64,000 nucleotides of DNA from Steroidobacter gossypii (GCF_016801985.1 NZ_JAEVLS010000003.1:62001-126000); one strand, 5' to 3'; positions 34,779 to 44,951 are shown, counted from the stretch's first letter. Notes: a model not told the origin generated them from the sequence alone. Numbers and translations: made by a program.

Positions 34779-37471
34779 TCGAAACACGCCCCGATCCCGA
34801 TCAACTCCTGGCCTCCCTCAAGGCGGAGGAGGCAAGAGCGCGGCGTGGCAAACTGCGCATCTTCTTCGGCGCGAGCGCCGGGGTCGGCAAGACGTACTCG
34901 ATGCTCGAAGCGGCGCGTGGCGTGCGTGCGAGCGGCGGCGATATCGCGATTGGATATATCGAGCCGCACGGGCGCGTGGAGACCGAGCGCTTGCTCGAAG
35001 GACTCGAGCAACTGCCGACGGTGGCAGTCCACTATCGAGGCACGACAAGGCGCGAGTTCAATCTCGACGCGGGACTGAGACGGCGGCCGGCGATTCTGGT
35101 CGTCGATGAGCTGGCGCACTCCAATCTCATCGAAGGCGATCCGCCGCCGCGTCACGCCAAGCGCTGGCAGGATATCGAGGAACTGCTCGACCAGGGGGTC
35201 AACGTCTGGACCACGGTCAACGTTCAGCACATCGAGAGTCTGAACGATCTGGTCGCGCAGATCACCGGCGTGCGCCAGCTGGAAACGATTCCCGATCGGA
35301 TCTTCGATGAGGCCGACGAGATCGAGCTCATCGATCTGCCGCCGGAGGATTTGATCGCGCGGCTCAAGGCGGGCAAGGTCTATGTGCCCGAGCAGGCGGC
35401 CACCGCGATCGAGCGATTCTTCCGCAAGTCGAATCTGATCGCTCTGCGCGAGCTGGCGTTGCGGCGTGTGGCCGATCGAGTGGATGCCGCCGCGCGCGCG
35501 TCGGCGTTGTCCGATCGCACCTCGCGTGCCTGGATGGCGCGAGATCGCGTGCTGGTGGCGATCGGGCCGGACGAGCAGGCGGAGCAGGTGGTGCGGGCCG
35601 GCAAGCGCATCGCGGATGGCTTCGATGCGCTGTGGACCGTTATCTATGTCGAGACGCCGAAGCTGCTGAGTCTGTCCACCGCCGAGCGAAATCGCCGGAT
35701 CGACTTGCTGCGTCTGGCGGAGTCGTTGGGCGCAGAAACCGTCACCCTCGACGGCCCCTCGGCGGCTCAAGCTCTGCTTGAGTACGCGCGCACCCGAAAA
35801 GCGACGCGTCTGGTGGTTGGGGCTCCGAAACGCAGGGGATGGCGAGGCTGGTTGTGCCGTTCGACGACGTATGAACTCGTCGGTCGGGCGCGTGGCTTCG
35901 ACGTGATCGCCATTGGCGCTCCTGACGAGGAGCGGACTGCCGAGCAAACCGCAGAAGTTTCTCGGCCCGAGGTCGCCGTGCCGGTTCACTGGAATCGTTA
36001 TGCGTGGGCGCTGACGACCAGTGCCATAGCCACCGTCATCGCCTTCGCGATGTTTCCATACTTCGAGCTGGCAAACATCGTTATGGCTTACGTGCTTGCT
36101 TCCACCATTGCCGCGGTTCGCTTTGGCCGGGGCCCGGCGGTGGTGGCAGCCGTGATGAATGTCATCGCGTTCGACTTTTGTTTCGTGCCGCCACGGTTCA
36201 CTTTCTCGGTGGCCGATGCTCAATACATCGTCACGTTTACGGTGATGCTCATTGTGGCGGTGACTATTGCCAACTTGATGGCGAGCGTGCGGCAGCAGAC
36301 GCGAGTGGCCGGCGCGCGGGAGCGGCGAACCGCTTCTCTCTATGCGATGAGCCGGGAGCTCGCCGCGACTCGGGGCGTTTCCAGTATGGCGCGCGTTGCG
36401 GTTCGGCACGTCACCGAAGTGTTCGATTGCAAAGCCGTCGTACTTCTGCCAGATGACAAGGGCAGGTTGCATCATCCGAATGAAGCGCCGGTCACGCGCT
36501 CGTTCACGAGTGCGGATCTGTCGATTGCGCAATGGGTGATGGACCACGGCAAACGCGCTGGCCTGGGCTCGGACACACTGCCGGCGGCGCCCGCGCTCTA
36601 TGTTCCCCTGAGCAACGAGCGTCAACGTCTCGGAGTGCTAGCCGTTCTGCCCGAAAACCGCCGCCGTATTCTGTTGCCGGAGCAGCGTCACTTGCTGGAA
36701 ACCTTCGCCGGCCAGCTAGGGCTCGCCATGGAGCGGGCGCAGCTTGCCGAGGCGGCCGAAACCTCTCGCGTGGCGGCTGAAACCGAGAGTCTGCGGAATA
36801 CCCTGTTGGCGTCGATCTCGCACGATCTGCGCACACCACTGGCAGTGATCGCAGGCGCGGGCAGTACGCTTGCGCAGCGCGGACGAGAGCTCGATGAGGC
36901 ATCCAGAAATATCCTGGCGCGCTCGATCGAAACCAAGGCGCAGGAGATGTCGGATGTCGTCTCCAACGTGCTCGATCTGATGCGCTTCGAGTCCGGACAG
37001 ATCGTCCTGCGACGCGAGTGGGAAACATTGGACGATCTGGTGGGGGCAGCGCTTGCTCGTACCGAGGAGCGAATGCGTCGGCATGCCGTCGATATCGGCC
37101 TGCCATCCGATCTGCCGCCGCTGCATGTGGATGCGACCTTGATCGTTCAGGTGTTGGTCAATTTGCTCGATAACATCGCGAAGTACACTCCGTCGCAGAC
37201 TCGCGTGTACATTTCGGCGCAGCTGCAGGGCGCTTTTATACGCGTCACGGTCGAGGACGACGGGCCGGGTTTGCCGCCGACGGAACGCGATCGGTTGTTC
37301 GAAAAATTTCAGCGCGGCGAGGATGAAAGCGCCGTAGTCGGCGCCGGCCTCGGGCTGGCGATTTGCCGCACTATCGTGCGCGCTCACGGTGGAGAGATCG
37401 TGGCGGACGATCGGCCGGGCGGGGGCGCACGATTTCAGTTCACGCTGCCGATCGAGGAGCCGACATCGTGA
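34775..37471 (+). CDS. kdpD: KdpD, potassium-sensing histidine kinase
   Basis: This 898-residue kinase has the N-terminal KdpD domain (Walker [47 protein letters not shown]), a USP-like domain (about 250-370), four close helices (about 400-505), a GAF-like domain (about 525-655) and the kinase core with His683 in [10 protein letters not shown] and G boxes are intact ([31 protein letters not shown]). It senses low potassium or osmotic stress and phosphorylates KdpE. The USP domain is the c-di-AMP-binding part in some Gram-positive relatives; whether that holds here is unknown. Confidence 0.96.
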   Translation: MIETRPDPDQLLASLKAEEARARRGKLRIFFGASAGVGKTYSMLEAARGVRASGGDIAIGYIEPHGRVETERLLEGLEQLPTVAVHYRGTTRREFNLDAGLRRRPAILVVDELAHSNLIEGDPPPRHAKRWQDIEELLDQGVNVWTTVNVQHIESLNDLVAQITGVRQLETIPDRIFDEADEIELIDLPPEDLIARLKAGKVYVPEQAATAIERFFRKSNLIALRELALRRVADRVDAAARASALSDRTSRAWMARDRVLVAIGPDEQAEQVVRAGKRIADGFDALWTVIYVETPKLLSLSTAERNRRIDLLRLAESLGAETVTLDGPSAAQALLEYARTRKATRLVVGAPKRRGWRGWLCRSTTYELVGRARGFDVIAIGAPDEERTAEQTAEVSRPEVAVPVHWNRYAWALTTSAIATVIAFAMFPYFELANIVMAYVLASTIAAVRFGRGPAVVAAVMNVIAFDFCFVPPRFTFSVADAQYIVTFTVMLIVAVTIANLMASVRQQTRVAGARERRTASLYAMSRELAATRGVSSMARVAVRHVTEVFDCKAVVLLPDDKGRLHHPNEAPVTRSFTSADLSIAQWVMDHGKRAGLGSDTLPAAPALYVPLSNERQRLGVLAVLPENRRRILLPEQRHLLETFAGQLGLAMERAQLAEAAETSRVAAETESLRNTLLASISHDLRTPLAVIAGAGSTLAQRGRELDEASRNILARSIETKAQEMSDVVSNVLDLMRFESGQIVLRREWETLDDLVGAALARTEERMRRHAVDIGLPSDLPPLHVDATLIVQVLVNLLDNIAKYTPSQTRVYISAQLQGAFIRVTVEDDGPGLPPTERDRLFEKFQRGEDESAVVGAGLGLAICRTIVRAHGGEIVADDRPGGGARFQFTLPIEEPTS

Positions 37472-38166
37472 CTCAAGCCATGCACCGAATCCTGGTCATC
37501 GAAGATGACCCCGCGATCAGGGGGGTTGTGCGCGTGCTGTTGGCCGCCGAGCAGTATCGAGTCATCGAAGCCGCTACCAGCGCGCGAGCGTTGATCGAGG
37601 CGCGCAGTCACCGGCCCGATCTGTTGCTGGTCGATCTGGGGCTGCCGGATGGCGACGGCATCAAGGTGATTCAGAGCGTTCGCGAGTGGTCCCTGGTTCC
37701 CATCCTTGTGTTGTCGGCGCGAGCGATGGAGGCCCAGAAAGTCGCAGCGCTCGATGCGGGGGCGGACGATTACGTCACCAAACCGTTCAGCGCGCCGGAA
37801 TTGCTGGCGCGAGTGCGGGCGGCGCTGAGACGCAACGCGCGCACGGCGGAGCAAACGCCGGTGCTGCAGTTTGGCGAGATCAGAGTCGATCTCGGCCGGC
37901 GCGAAGCGAAGTCGCCGGGCGCAGAAGTTCATCTCACGCCACTGGAGTATCGAGTGCTCGAATCGCTGGCTCGGCACGCTGGGATGATCGTCACCGCGCA
38001 GCAGTTGATCCGGGAGGTCTGGGGGCCGGATCGAGCCGACGACACTCGCAACCTGCGTGTGTGTCTGAAAAACCTGCGCCAGAAGCTGGAACCCGATCCC
38101 GCAAGGCCCCAACACATCGTGACCGAAACCGGGCTTGGCTATCGGCTGCGGGTGGGCGAGTTCTAG
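37468..38166 (+). CDS. kdpE: KdpE, response regulator of kdp
   Basis: The GTG at 37468 overlaps the kdpD stop (GTGA) and gives 232 residues; an ATG four codons later is the alternative. The receiver has VIEDDPAI, the phospho-Asp in LLLVDLGLPDGDG and the Lys in YVTKPFS. The OmpR/PhoB-type winged helix follows (HLTPLEYRVLESLARHAG, REVWGPDRADDTRNLRVCLKNLRQKLE). It activates kdpFABC from the leader region described above. Confidence 0.95.
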   Translation: MTQAMHRILVIEDDPAIRGVVRVLLAAEQYRVIEAATSARALIEARSHRPDLLLVDLGLPDGDGIKVIQSVREWSLVPILVLSARAMEAQKVAALDAGADDYVTKPFSAPELLARVRAALRRNARTAEQTPVLQFGEIRVDLGRREAKSPGAEVHLTPLEYRVLESLARHAGMIVTAQQLIREVWGPDRADDTRNLRVCLKNLRQKLEPDPARPQHIVTETGLGYRLRVGEF

Positions 38167-38201
38167 CTGGAGCGCAGCGCACGTGCAGGGTTGAATCGCG
38201 A

Positions 38202-39245
38202 ATGCGATCCCTTCACGATGCTCCGGTGAACCTCGATTCCAAAACTGTACAAAGTGTTCTCGCTGTCCTGGAAGGTAGAGGGAAGCTGGACGGAACAGAG
38301 CTGCACATTGAACGCAGACGGATCCACGGAGGAATGGAAGCTCGCTGCGTTGAGCGCATCATCGCGCGTTACCGGGACGGCGCTGGTCGAGACAAACGGG
38401 TGAGCTTCGTCGCCAAGCAGCTGCAAGGCGCTTTGGTTCGTGAAGCGTACGTGTACGAGGCCTTGCGCGATAACGGGATGTGTAACATCTCCCCGCATGC
38501 CTACGTCATCGACCATCTGCAGCGCAAGGAGGCTCTGCTGCTACTTGAAGACGTGCCACGCTCGTGCACATGGCCGTGGCGAGATCCGGCGGCTGCTCGA
38601 TCTGTGCTTCAGCGCCTTGCTCAACTTCACCTCGCAGGTCCAAAGATCCCTACCGAGGAGTGGGACTATGAATCCGAGCTGCAGCGCTCGGCGCTCGCGA
38701 CGCTCGACCTGCTCGATATCATGCGTCGCTCGCGCGATGGCTCTTCTCTGGTCAAGCGAAGCATCCGGCCGCTGAATCGATTGATCGGCTCGCTGCCCGC
38801 ACGACGTGCAGCGCTGCTCCAGTATCCGCCGTATCACAACACCACGATCCATGGCGACGTGCACTCCGGCAATGTCATCCTGCGCCGTCGCCGTGGTCAG
38901 AGCGAGCCTGTTTTCATCGATTGGGGACGCGCGCGCTGTGGATCCGCACTCGAAGATGTGAGCTCCTGGCTCCAGTCGCTCGGCTACTGGGAGCCGGAGG
39001 CTCGAAGGCGTCACGATAGTTTGCTGCGCGACTATTTGCGCGCACGCGCAGCGGAGGACTCGTTGCCCAGCGACCTTCGGGCAGCGTACTGGATGGCTGG
39101 TGCATCGAACGCGCTCGCCGGCGCGTTGAGGTATCACTGCTGGTGCGCAATGAATGCGACCACGATTCGCGCGCGCGCCGCCGGTGCGCACGCGGCGGAG
39201 GGCTGGTTGCGAGTGATCGTCAGGGCCGATGCTCTTTCCGCATGA
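38202..39245 (+). CDS. Aminoglycoside-phosphotransferase-like kinase
   Basis: With ATG 38202 the protein has 347 residues. The kinase-like fold shows FVAKQL (ATP lysine), the catalytic HGDVHSGNVIL and the metal-binding VFIDWGRAR, all of the APH/choline-kinase superfamily. The region before these is less conserved; LLLEDVPRSCTWPWRD contains the hinge. It could phosphorylate a small alcohol or sugar; nothing points to antibiotic resistance. A GTG at 38226 is an alternative start. Its end overlaps a convergent phosphatase gene by 26 bases. Confidence 0.83.
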   Translation: MRSLHDAPVNLDSKTVQSVLAVLEGRGKLDGTELHIERRRIHGGMEARCVERIIARYRDGAGRDKRVSFVAKQLQGALVREAYVYEALRDNGMCNISPHAYVIDHLQRKEALLLLEDVPRSCTWPWRDPAAARSVLQRLAQLHLAGPKIPTEEWDYESELQRSALATLDLLDIMRRSRDGSSLVKRSIRPLNRLIGSLPARRAALLQYPPYHNTTIHGDVHSGNVILRRRRGQSEPVFIDWGRARCGSALEDVSSWLQSLGYWEPEARRRHDSLLRDYLRARAAEDSLPSDLRAAYWMAGASNALAGALRYHCWCAMNATTIRARAAGAHAAEGWLRVIVRADALSA

Positions 39246-39879
39246 CGGATCCTGCATGGAGGTGAGTTCGATCGTCGAATCTCAACAGCGTTGCGCATCG
39301 GTTGTGCCAGCCGATCACGGTCATCGATGCCGGGCCGGGTCTGAAAGATTCCCAGCGCGCCGGATTCAAACAATGGATGTGCCCGAGGATCTGGGAGATC
39401 ACTCCTGCATGGGTCACGACAGCGACGCACTGAGTATTGTGCCGGCCAGCGATCTGGGCGATGCCGTTCAAGCTCCGGGCGCGAAATTCCGAATAGCTCT
39501 CGCCTCCGGGCCAGCGGAAATCTGGATCCTGCTGCGTAAGGTTTCTCTCCCAATGCTCGCGGTATCTGTGCCGTACATCATCCAACAGCTCGCCTTCCAG
39601 CTCGCCGCAGCTGATTTCCTTGAGCATGGCCGAATAAGTGACTGGCAGACCGGTGTGCTTCTCGATCTCGGTTGCTGTGTCCGCGGCTCGCCGCAAGGGA
39701 CTTGAATAGAGTGCTGCGAGATTCTCGTGTCGCAGCCTTCGAGCCAGCAGCGCTGCCTGCGCTCTGCCTGCCTGGCTGAGTTCTACGTCATACCACCCGC
39801 TCAGACGCTGCAAGGGCTCCTCGTGCCCTTCAGTTTGAGCATGTCGGAGCAGCAAAAGAGTAGTGCCCACGATCGGCAT
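39220..39879 (-). CDS. Histidine phosphatase (phosphoglycerate-mutase-like)
   Basis: This 219-residue protein has the catalytic LLRHAQTEGH near the N-terminus (RHxxT), the YSSPLRRAADTATEI loop, EISCGELEG, and the second catalytic histidine in VVTHAGVISQIL. This is the branch-2-free, PhoE/CobC-like group that dephosphorylates small metabolites. The substrate is unknown. It points towards the kinase-like gene with a 26-base overlap of coding ends, so antisense effects are possible. Confidence 0.9.
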   Translation of the reverse strand: MPIVGTTLLLLRHAQTEGHEEPLQRLSGWYDVELSQAGRAQAALLARRLRHENLAALYSSPLRRAADTATEIEKHTGLPVTYSAMLKEISCGELEGELLDDVRHRYREHWERNLTQQDPDFRWPGGESYSEFRARSLNGIAQIAGRHNTQCVAVVTHAGVISQILGHIHCLNPARWESFRPGPASMTVIGWHNRCATLLRFDDRTHLHAGSVMRKEHRP

Positions 39880-40038
39880 TTCATCGAGCAGCAGCTATCG
39901 CTGTGCGGGCGTCAGCGATCGTCAGCAATCCGGCTACATCTGTATTCCGGGCGTGTGAGATTTGCCGATCCGAGTGAGCGTCGCGCCCATGCAGTCGAAA
40001 CAACCACGCGCCGCCTGAGGCTGGCCTGCGCCGGCGCC

Positions 40039-40125
40039 TCAAAATATCAACGCAAGGATGCCGATGACGACGAGCAAGCCAATCAGGGAAAGGATGCCGA
40101 CAGTGCTGGCGAGAAATTTGAACAT
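40039..40125 (-). CDS. 28-residue membrane micro-protein
   Basis: An ATG at 40125 (minus) opens 28 codons: MFKFLASTVGILSLIGLLVVI, then GILALIF and a stop. Almost all residues are hydrophobic and form one helix. GTGGAGCCAGG lies upstream at usable distance. Similar one-helix peptides are common and poorly annotated in proteobacteria. The remaining bases of 39880-40370 hold no other supported gene. Confidence 0.5.
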   Translation of the reverse strand: MFKFLASTVGILSLIGLLVVIGILALIF

Positions 40126-40370
40126 GATGCCTGGCTCCACGCGCGGGATACCTGCATGACGATCGGTGGGGCCACCATGTTCCAGCGCTATGCACTCTCT
40201 GCAGCGTGCTGGCGGCGCACGGCCAATAGCTGCTCATCGGCTCCGATACTGCTCTGATTTTGTAGCTTCCGCATTCGGACTGCATTGAAACCATCAAGTC
40301 CTGGAAACGTTGTGGGCGTGTATCCGAGCTCGCGTGGGCCGGTTCACCAAGCGCGGAGGGCCTGCAGATC

Positions 40371-42833
40371 ATGTCTTTTCAGCCTATCGTCCTGATCACG
40401 GGCGCCGCAGGTGACATCGGTGCGGCACTGATTGCAGCATTGCGCAGTCGGTACACGGTCGTGGGGCTCGATCGGCAAGGCAAGACCGCCGAATGTGAGC
40501 TGATCGAAGTCGATCTGACTAGCGATGATTCTGTGCGGCAGGCCTTCGATGAGTTTCGAAGACGCTTCGGAGAGCGGATCACCTCGGTGATTCATCTGGC
40601 CGCGTATTTCGATTTCAGCGGAGAAGAACATCCGCTGTATTCGAAGGTGAACGTGGAGGGAACGCATCGGCTGCTGCGCGAACTGCGCAACTTCCAGGTG
40701 GAGCGGCTGCTCTATCCGGGGACCATGCTGGTGCATGAGCCCGCGCGTGCCGGCGAGCGCATCGACGAAACCGCGCCGATCGCGCCAAAGTGGGCCTACC
40801 CAAAATCCAAGGCCGCGGCGGAGGATGTGATCCGCAGCGAGCACGGCAATATTCCAATTGCGCTGCTTCACCTGGCCGGACTCTACGACGATGAGACCGT
40901 CGTGCCGACGCTGGCTCACCAGATCGCTCGCATCTACGAGCGGGACTTGCAGAGCCATCTGTATTCGGGAAGCACCGCTGCGGGGCAATCGTGCGTGCAC
41001 AAGGAGGACATGACCGAGGCATTCGTGCGCGCAATCGAGCGTCGCGGCCAGCTTCCACCGGAGCTGACGCTTCTGGTCGGCGAGGAGGAAGCGCCCAGCT
41101 ATGACGAGCTGCAGGACACATTGGGTCGACTGATTCATGGCGCGGACGAGTGGGCAACGATATCGGTGCCGAAGTGGGCCGCGAAAGCGGGTGCGGGCCT
41201 GCAGGTCGCCGCCGAACCATTGATTCCCGACTCGATCGACCGTGGTGAGAAGCCGTTCATGCGTCCGTTCATGATGGACCTGGCGCAGGACCACTACGAG
41301 CTCGACACGAGCCTTGCGCGCAAGCTGTTGGGTTGGCGACCGAAACATCGGCTCATCGATACACTGCCGAGCATCGTTGCATCTTTGAAGCGCGACCCGG
41401 TGCGCTGGTATCGCATCAACGGTCTCACGCCGCCCGAGTGGCTCGAAACCGTGCAGGAAAAGGCACGGCATCCGGAGGTCCTGCGGCGCCGCTACGAAAC
41501 GGAATTTCGCCGTGAGTACCACCGATATCGCTGGGCGCACTTCAGCAACCTGGCGCTGGCCGCCTGGTTGATCGTCTCACCGCCGATTCTCGACTATGCG
41601 CGAACTCCGTTGGCCTGGAGCGATGCACTGAGTGGAGTGGCGCTGCTGGTGCTGGCGAGTTTGTCCCTGTCGTGGCGTTTCGGGTGGGCGCGCTGGGCGA
41701 GCGCGGCGCTGGGCACCTGGATCATGTTCGCGCCGCTGGTCTTCTGGAGTGACAATGCGGCCGCCTATTTGAACGATACGCTCGTAGGAATGCTCGTCTT
41801 CGGTTTCGCCGTGGCGACACGTCCACCGCCCGGTGTGAATCCGGTCGCGGCCCTCACCGGCCCGACGATTCCGCCCGGCTGGGAGTACTCGCCCTCGGGA
41901 TGGTTCCAGCGGCTGCCGATCATCCTGCTGGCGTGGGTGGGATTTCATATATCCCGCTATCTCACCGCGTATCAGCTGGGACACATCGACAACGTATGGG
42001 AGCCGTTTTTCGCCGGTGGTCCGGATCCGCAGAACGGCACGGAGGAGATCATTACCTCGAGTTTGTCTAAGGCGTGGCCGGTTCCCGACGCGGGCGTCGG
42101 CGCCTTGACCTATGCACTGGAGATCCTCACCGGCGTCATCGGCTCCGCTCGCCGCTGGCGCACGATGCCGTGGCTGGTCATCCTGTTCGGAATCATGATC
42201 GTTCCTCTGGGTGTTGTATCGATCACTTTCATCATCGTCCAACCCATTCTCATCGGCACCTGGTGCACCCTGTGCCTGATCGCCGCGGCGGCCATGCTCC
42301 TGCAGATCCCCTATTCACTCGACGAGATCGTCGCCACAGCGCAGTTCCTGATCCGCCGCAAGCGCGCCGGGCAGAGCGTACTGCGCGTCTTCTTTGTCGG
42401 CGACACGGACGAAGGCGAGCTGGACAAACGCGATGAGGACGACTTCGAGCGCAAGCCGGGCAAGCTCGCGAAGGAAATGGTGAGCGGCGGTGTGAGCACG
42501 CCGTGGAATCTGATCGCGAGCATCCTGGTAGGAGTGTGGTTGATGTGCACTCGCCTGACCGTCGGCGCCGAGGGCGTTCTTGCGAACGCCGATCATTTGA
42601 TCGGCGCGCTTGCGATCACCGTCGCCATCACCGCATTCGCCGAGGTGGGCCGAGCCGTGCGCTATGTCAATGTGCTGTTCGGAGTTGCGCTGCTGATCGT
42701 GCCGTTCGTTTATGGCGCCAGCACACCGGTGATGCTGTCCGAAGTGGTATGTGGATTGTTGCTGATTCTGCTCAGCTTGCCGCGTGGTGCGATCCGGGGC
42801 CAGTACGGGAGCTGGAATCGGCGAATCGTTTGA
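40371..42833 (+). CDS. Fusion of NAD-dependent epimerase, SPW repeats and a VKOR-like membrane domain
   Basis: This 820-residue protein has three parts. Residues 1-340 are an extended short-chain dehydrogenase/epimerase: ITGAAGDIGAAL (NAD site), AAYFDFSG, and YPKSK with the catalytic Tyr/Lys. Residues 390-480 and 715-815 are two SPW-type helix pairs (AWLIVSPPILDYA, WIMFAPLVF). Residues about 510-660 resemble vitamin K epoxide reductase: several helices and one TWCTLCLIAA, the active-site CxxC. I do not see the usual second cysteine pair of VKOR, so electron input may differ. A quinone-linked redox role at the inner membrane is inferred. Database entries with this mixed architecture exist, as far as I recall; the function is not established. 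Confidence 0.8.
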   Translation: MSFQPIVLITGAAGDIGAALIAALRSRYTVVGLDRQGKTAECELIEVDLTSDDSVRQAFDEFRRRFGERITSVIHLAAYFDFSGEEHPLYSKVNVEGTHRLLRELRNFQVERLLYPGTMLVHEPARAGERIDETAPIAPKWAYPKSKAAAEDVIRSEHGNIPIALLHLAGLYDDETVVPTLAHQIARIYERDLQSHLYSGSTAAGQSCVHKEDMTEAFVRAIERRGQLPPELTLLVGEEEAPSYDELQDTLGRLIHGADEWATISVPKWAAKAGAGLQVAAEPLIPDSIDRGEKPFMRPFMMDLAQDHYELDTSLARKLLGWRPKHRLIDTLPSIVASLKRDPVRWYRINGLTPPEWLETVQEKARHPEVLRRRYETEFRREYHRYRWAHFSNLALAAWLIVSPPILDYARTPLAWSDALSGVALLVLASLSLSWRFGWARWASAALGTWIMFAPLVFWSDNAAAYLNDTLVGMLVFGFAVATRPPPGVNPVAALTGPTIPPGWEYSPSGWFQRLPIILLAWVGFHISRYLTAYQLGHIDNVWEPFFAGGPDPQNGTEEIITSSLSKAWPVPDAGVGALTYALEILTGVIGSARRWRTMPWLVILFGIMIVPLGVVSITFIIVQPILIGTWCTLCLIAAAAMLLQIPYSLDEIVATAQFLIRRKRAGQSVLRVFFVGDTDEGELDKRDEDDFERKPGKLAKEMVSGGVSTPWNLIASILVGVWLMCTRLTVGAEGVLANADHLIGALAITVAITAFAEVGRAVRYVNVLFGVALLIVPFVYGASTPVMLSEVVCGLLLILLSLPRGAIRGQYGSWNRRIV

Positions 42834-42863
42834 TCTGCGGAACGAGCAACTGAAGAGTCCTGA

Positions 42864-43892
42864 GTGAGCTTCGAAGATCTTCCAGTCTGGGGCAACGCCG
42901 CCATATTCGCGGCCGCTGCGGTGGTCGTATGGTTCGCGGGCGTCCGGCTCGCGCGTTGCGCCGATGAAATCTCGGAGCGCACCGGGTGGGGGCGTGAATT
43001 TCTTGGCATTCTGCTGCTCGGCGGAGTCACATCGCTGCCGGAGCTTGCGGTGGGGACAACGGCAACGCTTCGAGGCGTGCCGGCGCTGTCGGTCAGCGAT
43101 GTGCTCGGTAGTGCCGCGGTGAACCTTGTGATCCTCTCGGTCGCCGATGCGGTAAGCGGACGTCGGGCGCTCACGTCGGTGCAGGGATCGCCGGGACTCA
43201 TGCTGCAGGGAGTGCTTGGTGTACTGTTGATGAGCATCGCCACGCTGCCAACGATCGCGGGCGACCGACTGTGGCTCGGCGCTGGGATTTCCAGTTGGCT
43301 GATGGTAGCGGTGTATCTGGCGTCGATTCGCTTGATCGCGCGCACGAACGCCCCGCGTGCGTGGCAAGCCACAAGCACCGAGAAACGAGGTGCTGAATCG
43401 AAAGGCCGCTATGCGCAGATATCCACGCGCAAGCTGGTCATGATCACGGTGGTTGCGGGCGGCCTGATACTGGGCGCCGGATACCTGTTGGCGCGCACCG
43501 GTGAGTCACTCGCCGCACAGACCGGGTTGGGTACGAGCTTTTTCGGCGCCGTGCTGCTCGCCTTCGCCACGTCGCTGCCGGAGTGGAGCACCGTGCTTGC
43601 CGCCATGCGCATGAGGCGCTACGAAATGGCGATCGCCGACATCTTCGGCACGAATCTGTTCAATGTCACCATTATCGCAATCGTCGACTTCATGCATCCC
43701 GGCGGGCCGGTCCTGCTGGAGACGGGCGCGTTCGCTGCGTTCGGCGCGTTCCTGGCGGCCGCGTTGACCATTCTGTTCATCGTTGGGATGTTGGAACGCC
43801 GGGATCGCACTGTGCTCCGCATGGGGTGGGACTCCTTCGCTGTACTGCTGGGCTATATCGGCGGACTGGTGGTGTTACGTGGGCTCAGCTGA
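42864..43892 (+). CDS. CaCA-family sodium/calcium (cation/proton) exchanger
   Basis: This 342-residue protein has ten helices and two inverted alpha repeats, GGVTSLPELAVG near residue 55 and FATSLPEWSTV near 235, each with the ion-binding Glu. DVLGSAAVNLVIL and DIFGTNLFNVTII follow the repeats as in YrbG-type exchangers. GTG is the start; 30 bases separate it from the fusion gene, so they are probably co-transcribed. Confidence 0.88.
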   Translation: MSFEDLPVWGNAAIFAAAAVVVWFAGVRLARCADEISERTGWGREFLGILLLGGVTSLPELAVGTTATLRGVPALSVSDVLGSAAVNLVILSVADAVSGRRALTSVQGSPGLMLQGVLGVLLMSIATLPTIAGDRLWLGAGISSWLMVAVYLASIRLIARTNAPRAWQATSTEKRGAESKGRYAQISTRKLVMITVVAGGLILGAGYLLARTGESLAAQTGLGTSFFGAVLLAFATSLPEWSTVLAAMRMRRYEMAIADIFGTNLFNVTIIAIVDFMHPGGPVLLETGAFAAFGAFLAAALTILFIVGMLERRDRTVLRMGWDSFAVLLGYIGGLVVLRGLS

Positions 43893-43991
43893 TGTTTCGC
43901 GAGCCGGTTCTGTCTGCGATCGAATCCAAGCGTTCCAGAGATTGACGTGGGCGCAGGTGCGTCGACGTTGATCGGCGATCCGATAGAGGTG

Positions 43992-44023
43992 TTGACAGTT
44001 GTTAGGGTAAGTGCATACTTACC
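43992..44023 (+). promoter_or_regulatory. Sigma-70 promoter with overlapping ArsR-type operator
   Basis: TTGACA at 43992-43997 is a perfect -35 box; CATACT at 44014-44019 is a fair -10 box after 16 bases. The perfect inverted repeat GGTAAGT (44006-44012), GCAT, ACTTACC (44017-44023) covers the spacer and -10 box. The ArsR-type gene starts at 44053, so autorepression is expected. Confidence 0.72.
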
Positions 44024-44052
44024 GTTAGTGACGTCTTACTAAGGTACCAAAG

Positions 44053-44391
44053 ATGGTGGCTTCCTCGGCCAAAATGGCCGCGCTCGGTGATGCGACGCGG
44101 CGGCGGATTTTGGAGCTATTGGCTGAAACGCCAGCCTCCGTCATCGAGCTCAGCGAGCAGATGCCGGTGTCGCGACCGGCAGTGTCGCAACACTTGAAAG
44201 TGCTGAGCGAGGCGGGCCTGGTCATCCATCGCGTGGAGGGTACGCGTCACTTGTATCAAGCCGATCCGGATGGGCTCGCCGAGCTTCGTAAGTATCTCGA
44301 TTCCCTGTGGGAGACCGCACTGGGGCAATTTCAGGCTGATGCGCAGCGAGCCGGAGCTGCACGTCGAACCGTCAAGAGGAAACGAAAATGA
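44053..44391 (+). CDS. ArsR-family regulator paired with an SRPBCC protein
   Basis: This 112-residue winged-helix protein has ALGDATRRRILELL, recognition helix VSRPAVSQHLKVLSEAGL and HLYQADPDGLAELRKYLDSLW. The last segment is typical of ArsR proteins that are encoded directly before AHSA1/SRPBCC proteins and lack metal-binding cysteines. AAGG is the ribosome-binding site. The stop overlaps the next gene by 4 bases. Confidence 0.9.
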   Translation: MVASSAKMAALGDATRRRILELLAETPASVIELSEQMPVSRPAVSQHLKVLSEAGLVIHRVEGTRHLYQADPDGLAELRKYLDSLWETALGQFQADAQRAGAARRTVKRKRK

Positions 44392-44876
44392 ACCTCGCAA
44401 TCGCCGCCGATCCTTCCTTACTCGTTCGCAAGACCATTCGCGTGGCTGTATCGCGCGACGACGCATACGATATCTTCGTTCGACGCTTCGGGCAATGGTG
44501 GCCGCTCACCACCCATCACATAGGTGTAAAAGCGGCGGAGACGGCTGTCATCGAACCCAAAGTTGGCGGTCGTTGGTTCGAGCGCGCCACTGACGGTACC
44601 GAGTGCGACTGGGGCAAGGTGAAGGTGTGGGATCCGCCAGCACGTTTCATCCTGGCCTGGAGCATCACCGCAGATTGGCAGTACGACGCCGAGCTCGACA
44701 CCGAGGTGGAGGTTCGATTCATTTCGGAAGGCGAAGCAACTACGCGAGTAGAGGTCGAGCATCGCAAGCTCGAAGCCTACGGCGAGCGCGCTGGCATGAT
44801 GCATGGAATCTTCGATTCCGAGAATGGCTGGAGCGGGCTGCTGCAGGCATATGCGCGTGCGGTGACGGAAGCGTAG
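44388..44876 (+). CDS. SRPBCC (AHSA1-like) domain protein
   Basis: This 162-residue protein is a single START/Bet v1-type fold: VRKTIRVAVSRDDAYDIFVRRFGQWWPLTTHHIG, the EPKVGGRWFER turn, WGKVKVWDPPARFILAWSI and a C-terminal helix (WSGLLQAYARA). Such proteins bind hydrophobic ligands in a central cavity. With the ArsR gene it forms a common two-gene module whose ligand is unknown. Confidence 0.9.
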   Translation: MNLAIAADPSLLVRKTIRVAVSRDDAYDIFVRRFGQWWPLTTHHIGVKAAETAVIEPKVGGRWFERATDGTECDWGKVKVWDPPARFILAWSITADWQYDAELDTEVEVRFISEGEATTRVEVEHRKLEAYGERAGMMHGIFDSENGWSGLLQAYARAVTEA

Positions 44877-44951
44877 CAATCGCAGAACTTCAAGCTCGAT
44901 GAGGGGCATTCGTCCAGGCAGATCCACTGGGCAATGCCCCCGAGCTCATAA

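Noticed and set aside
34763-36625. 620-codon minus-strand frame opposite kdpD
   Set aside because: His/Arg-rich shadow translation without family features.
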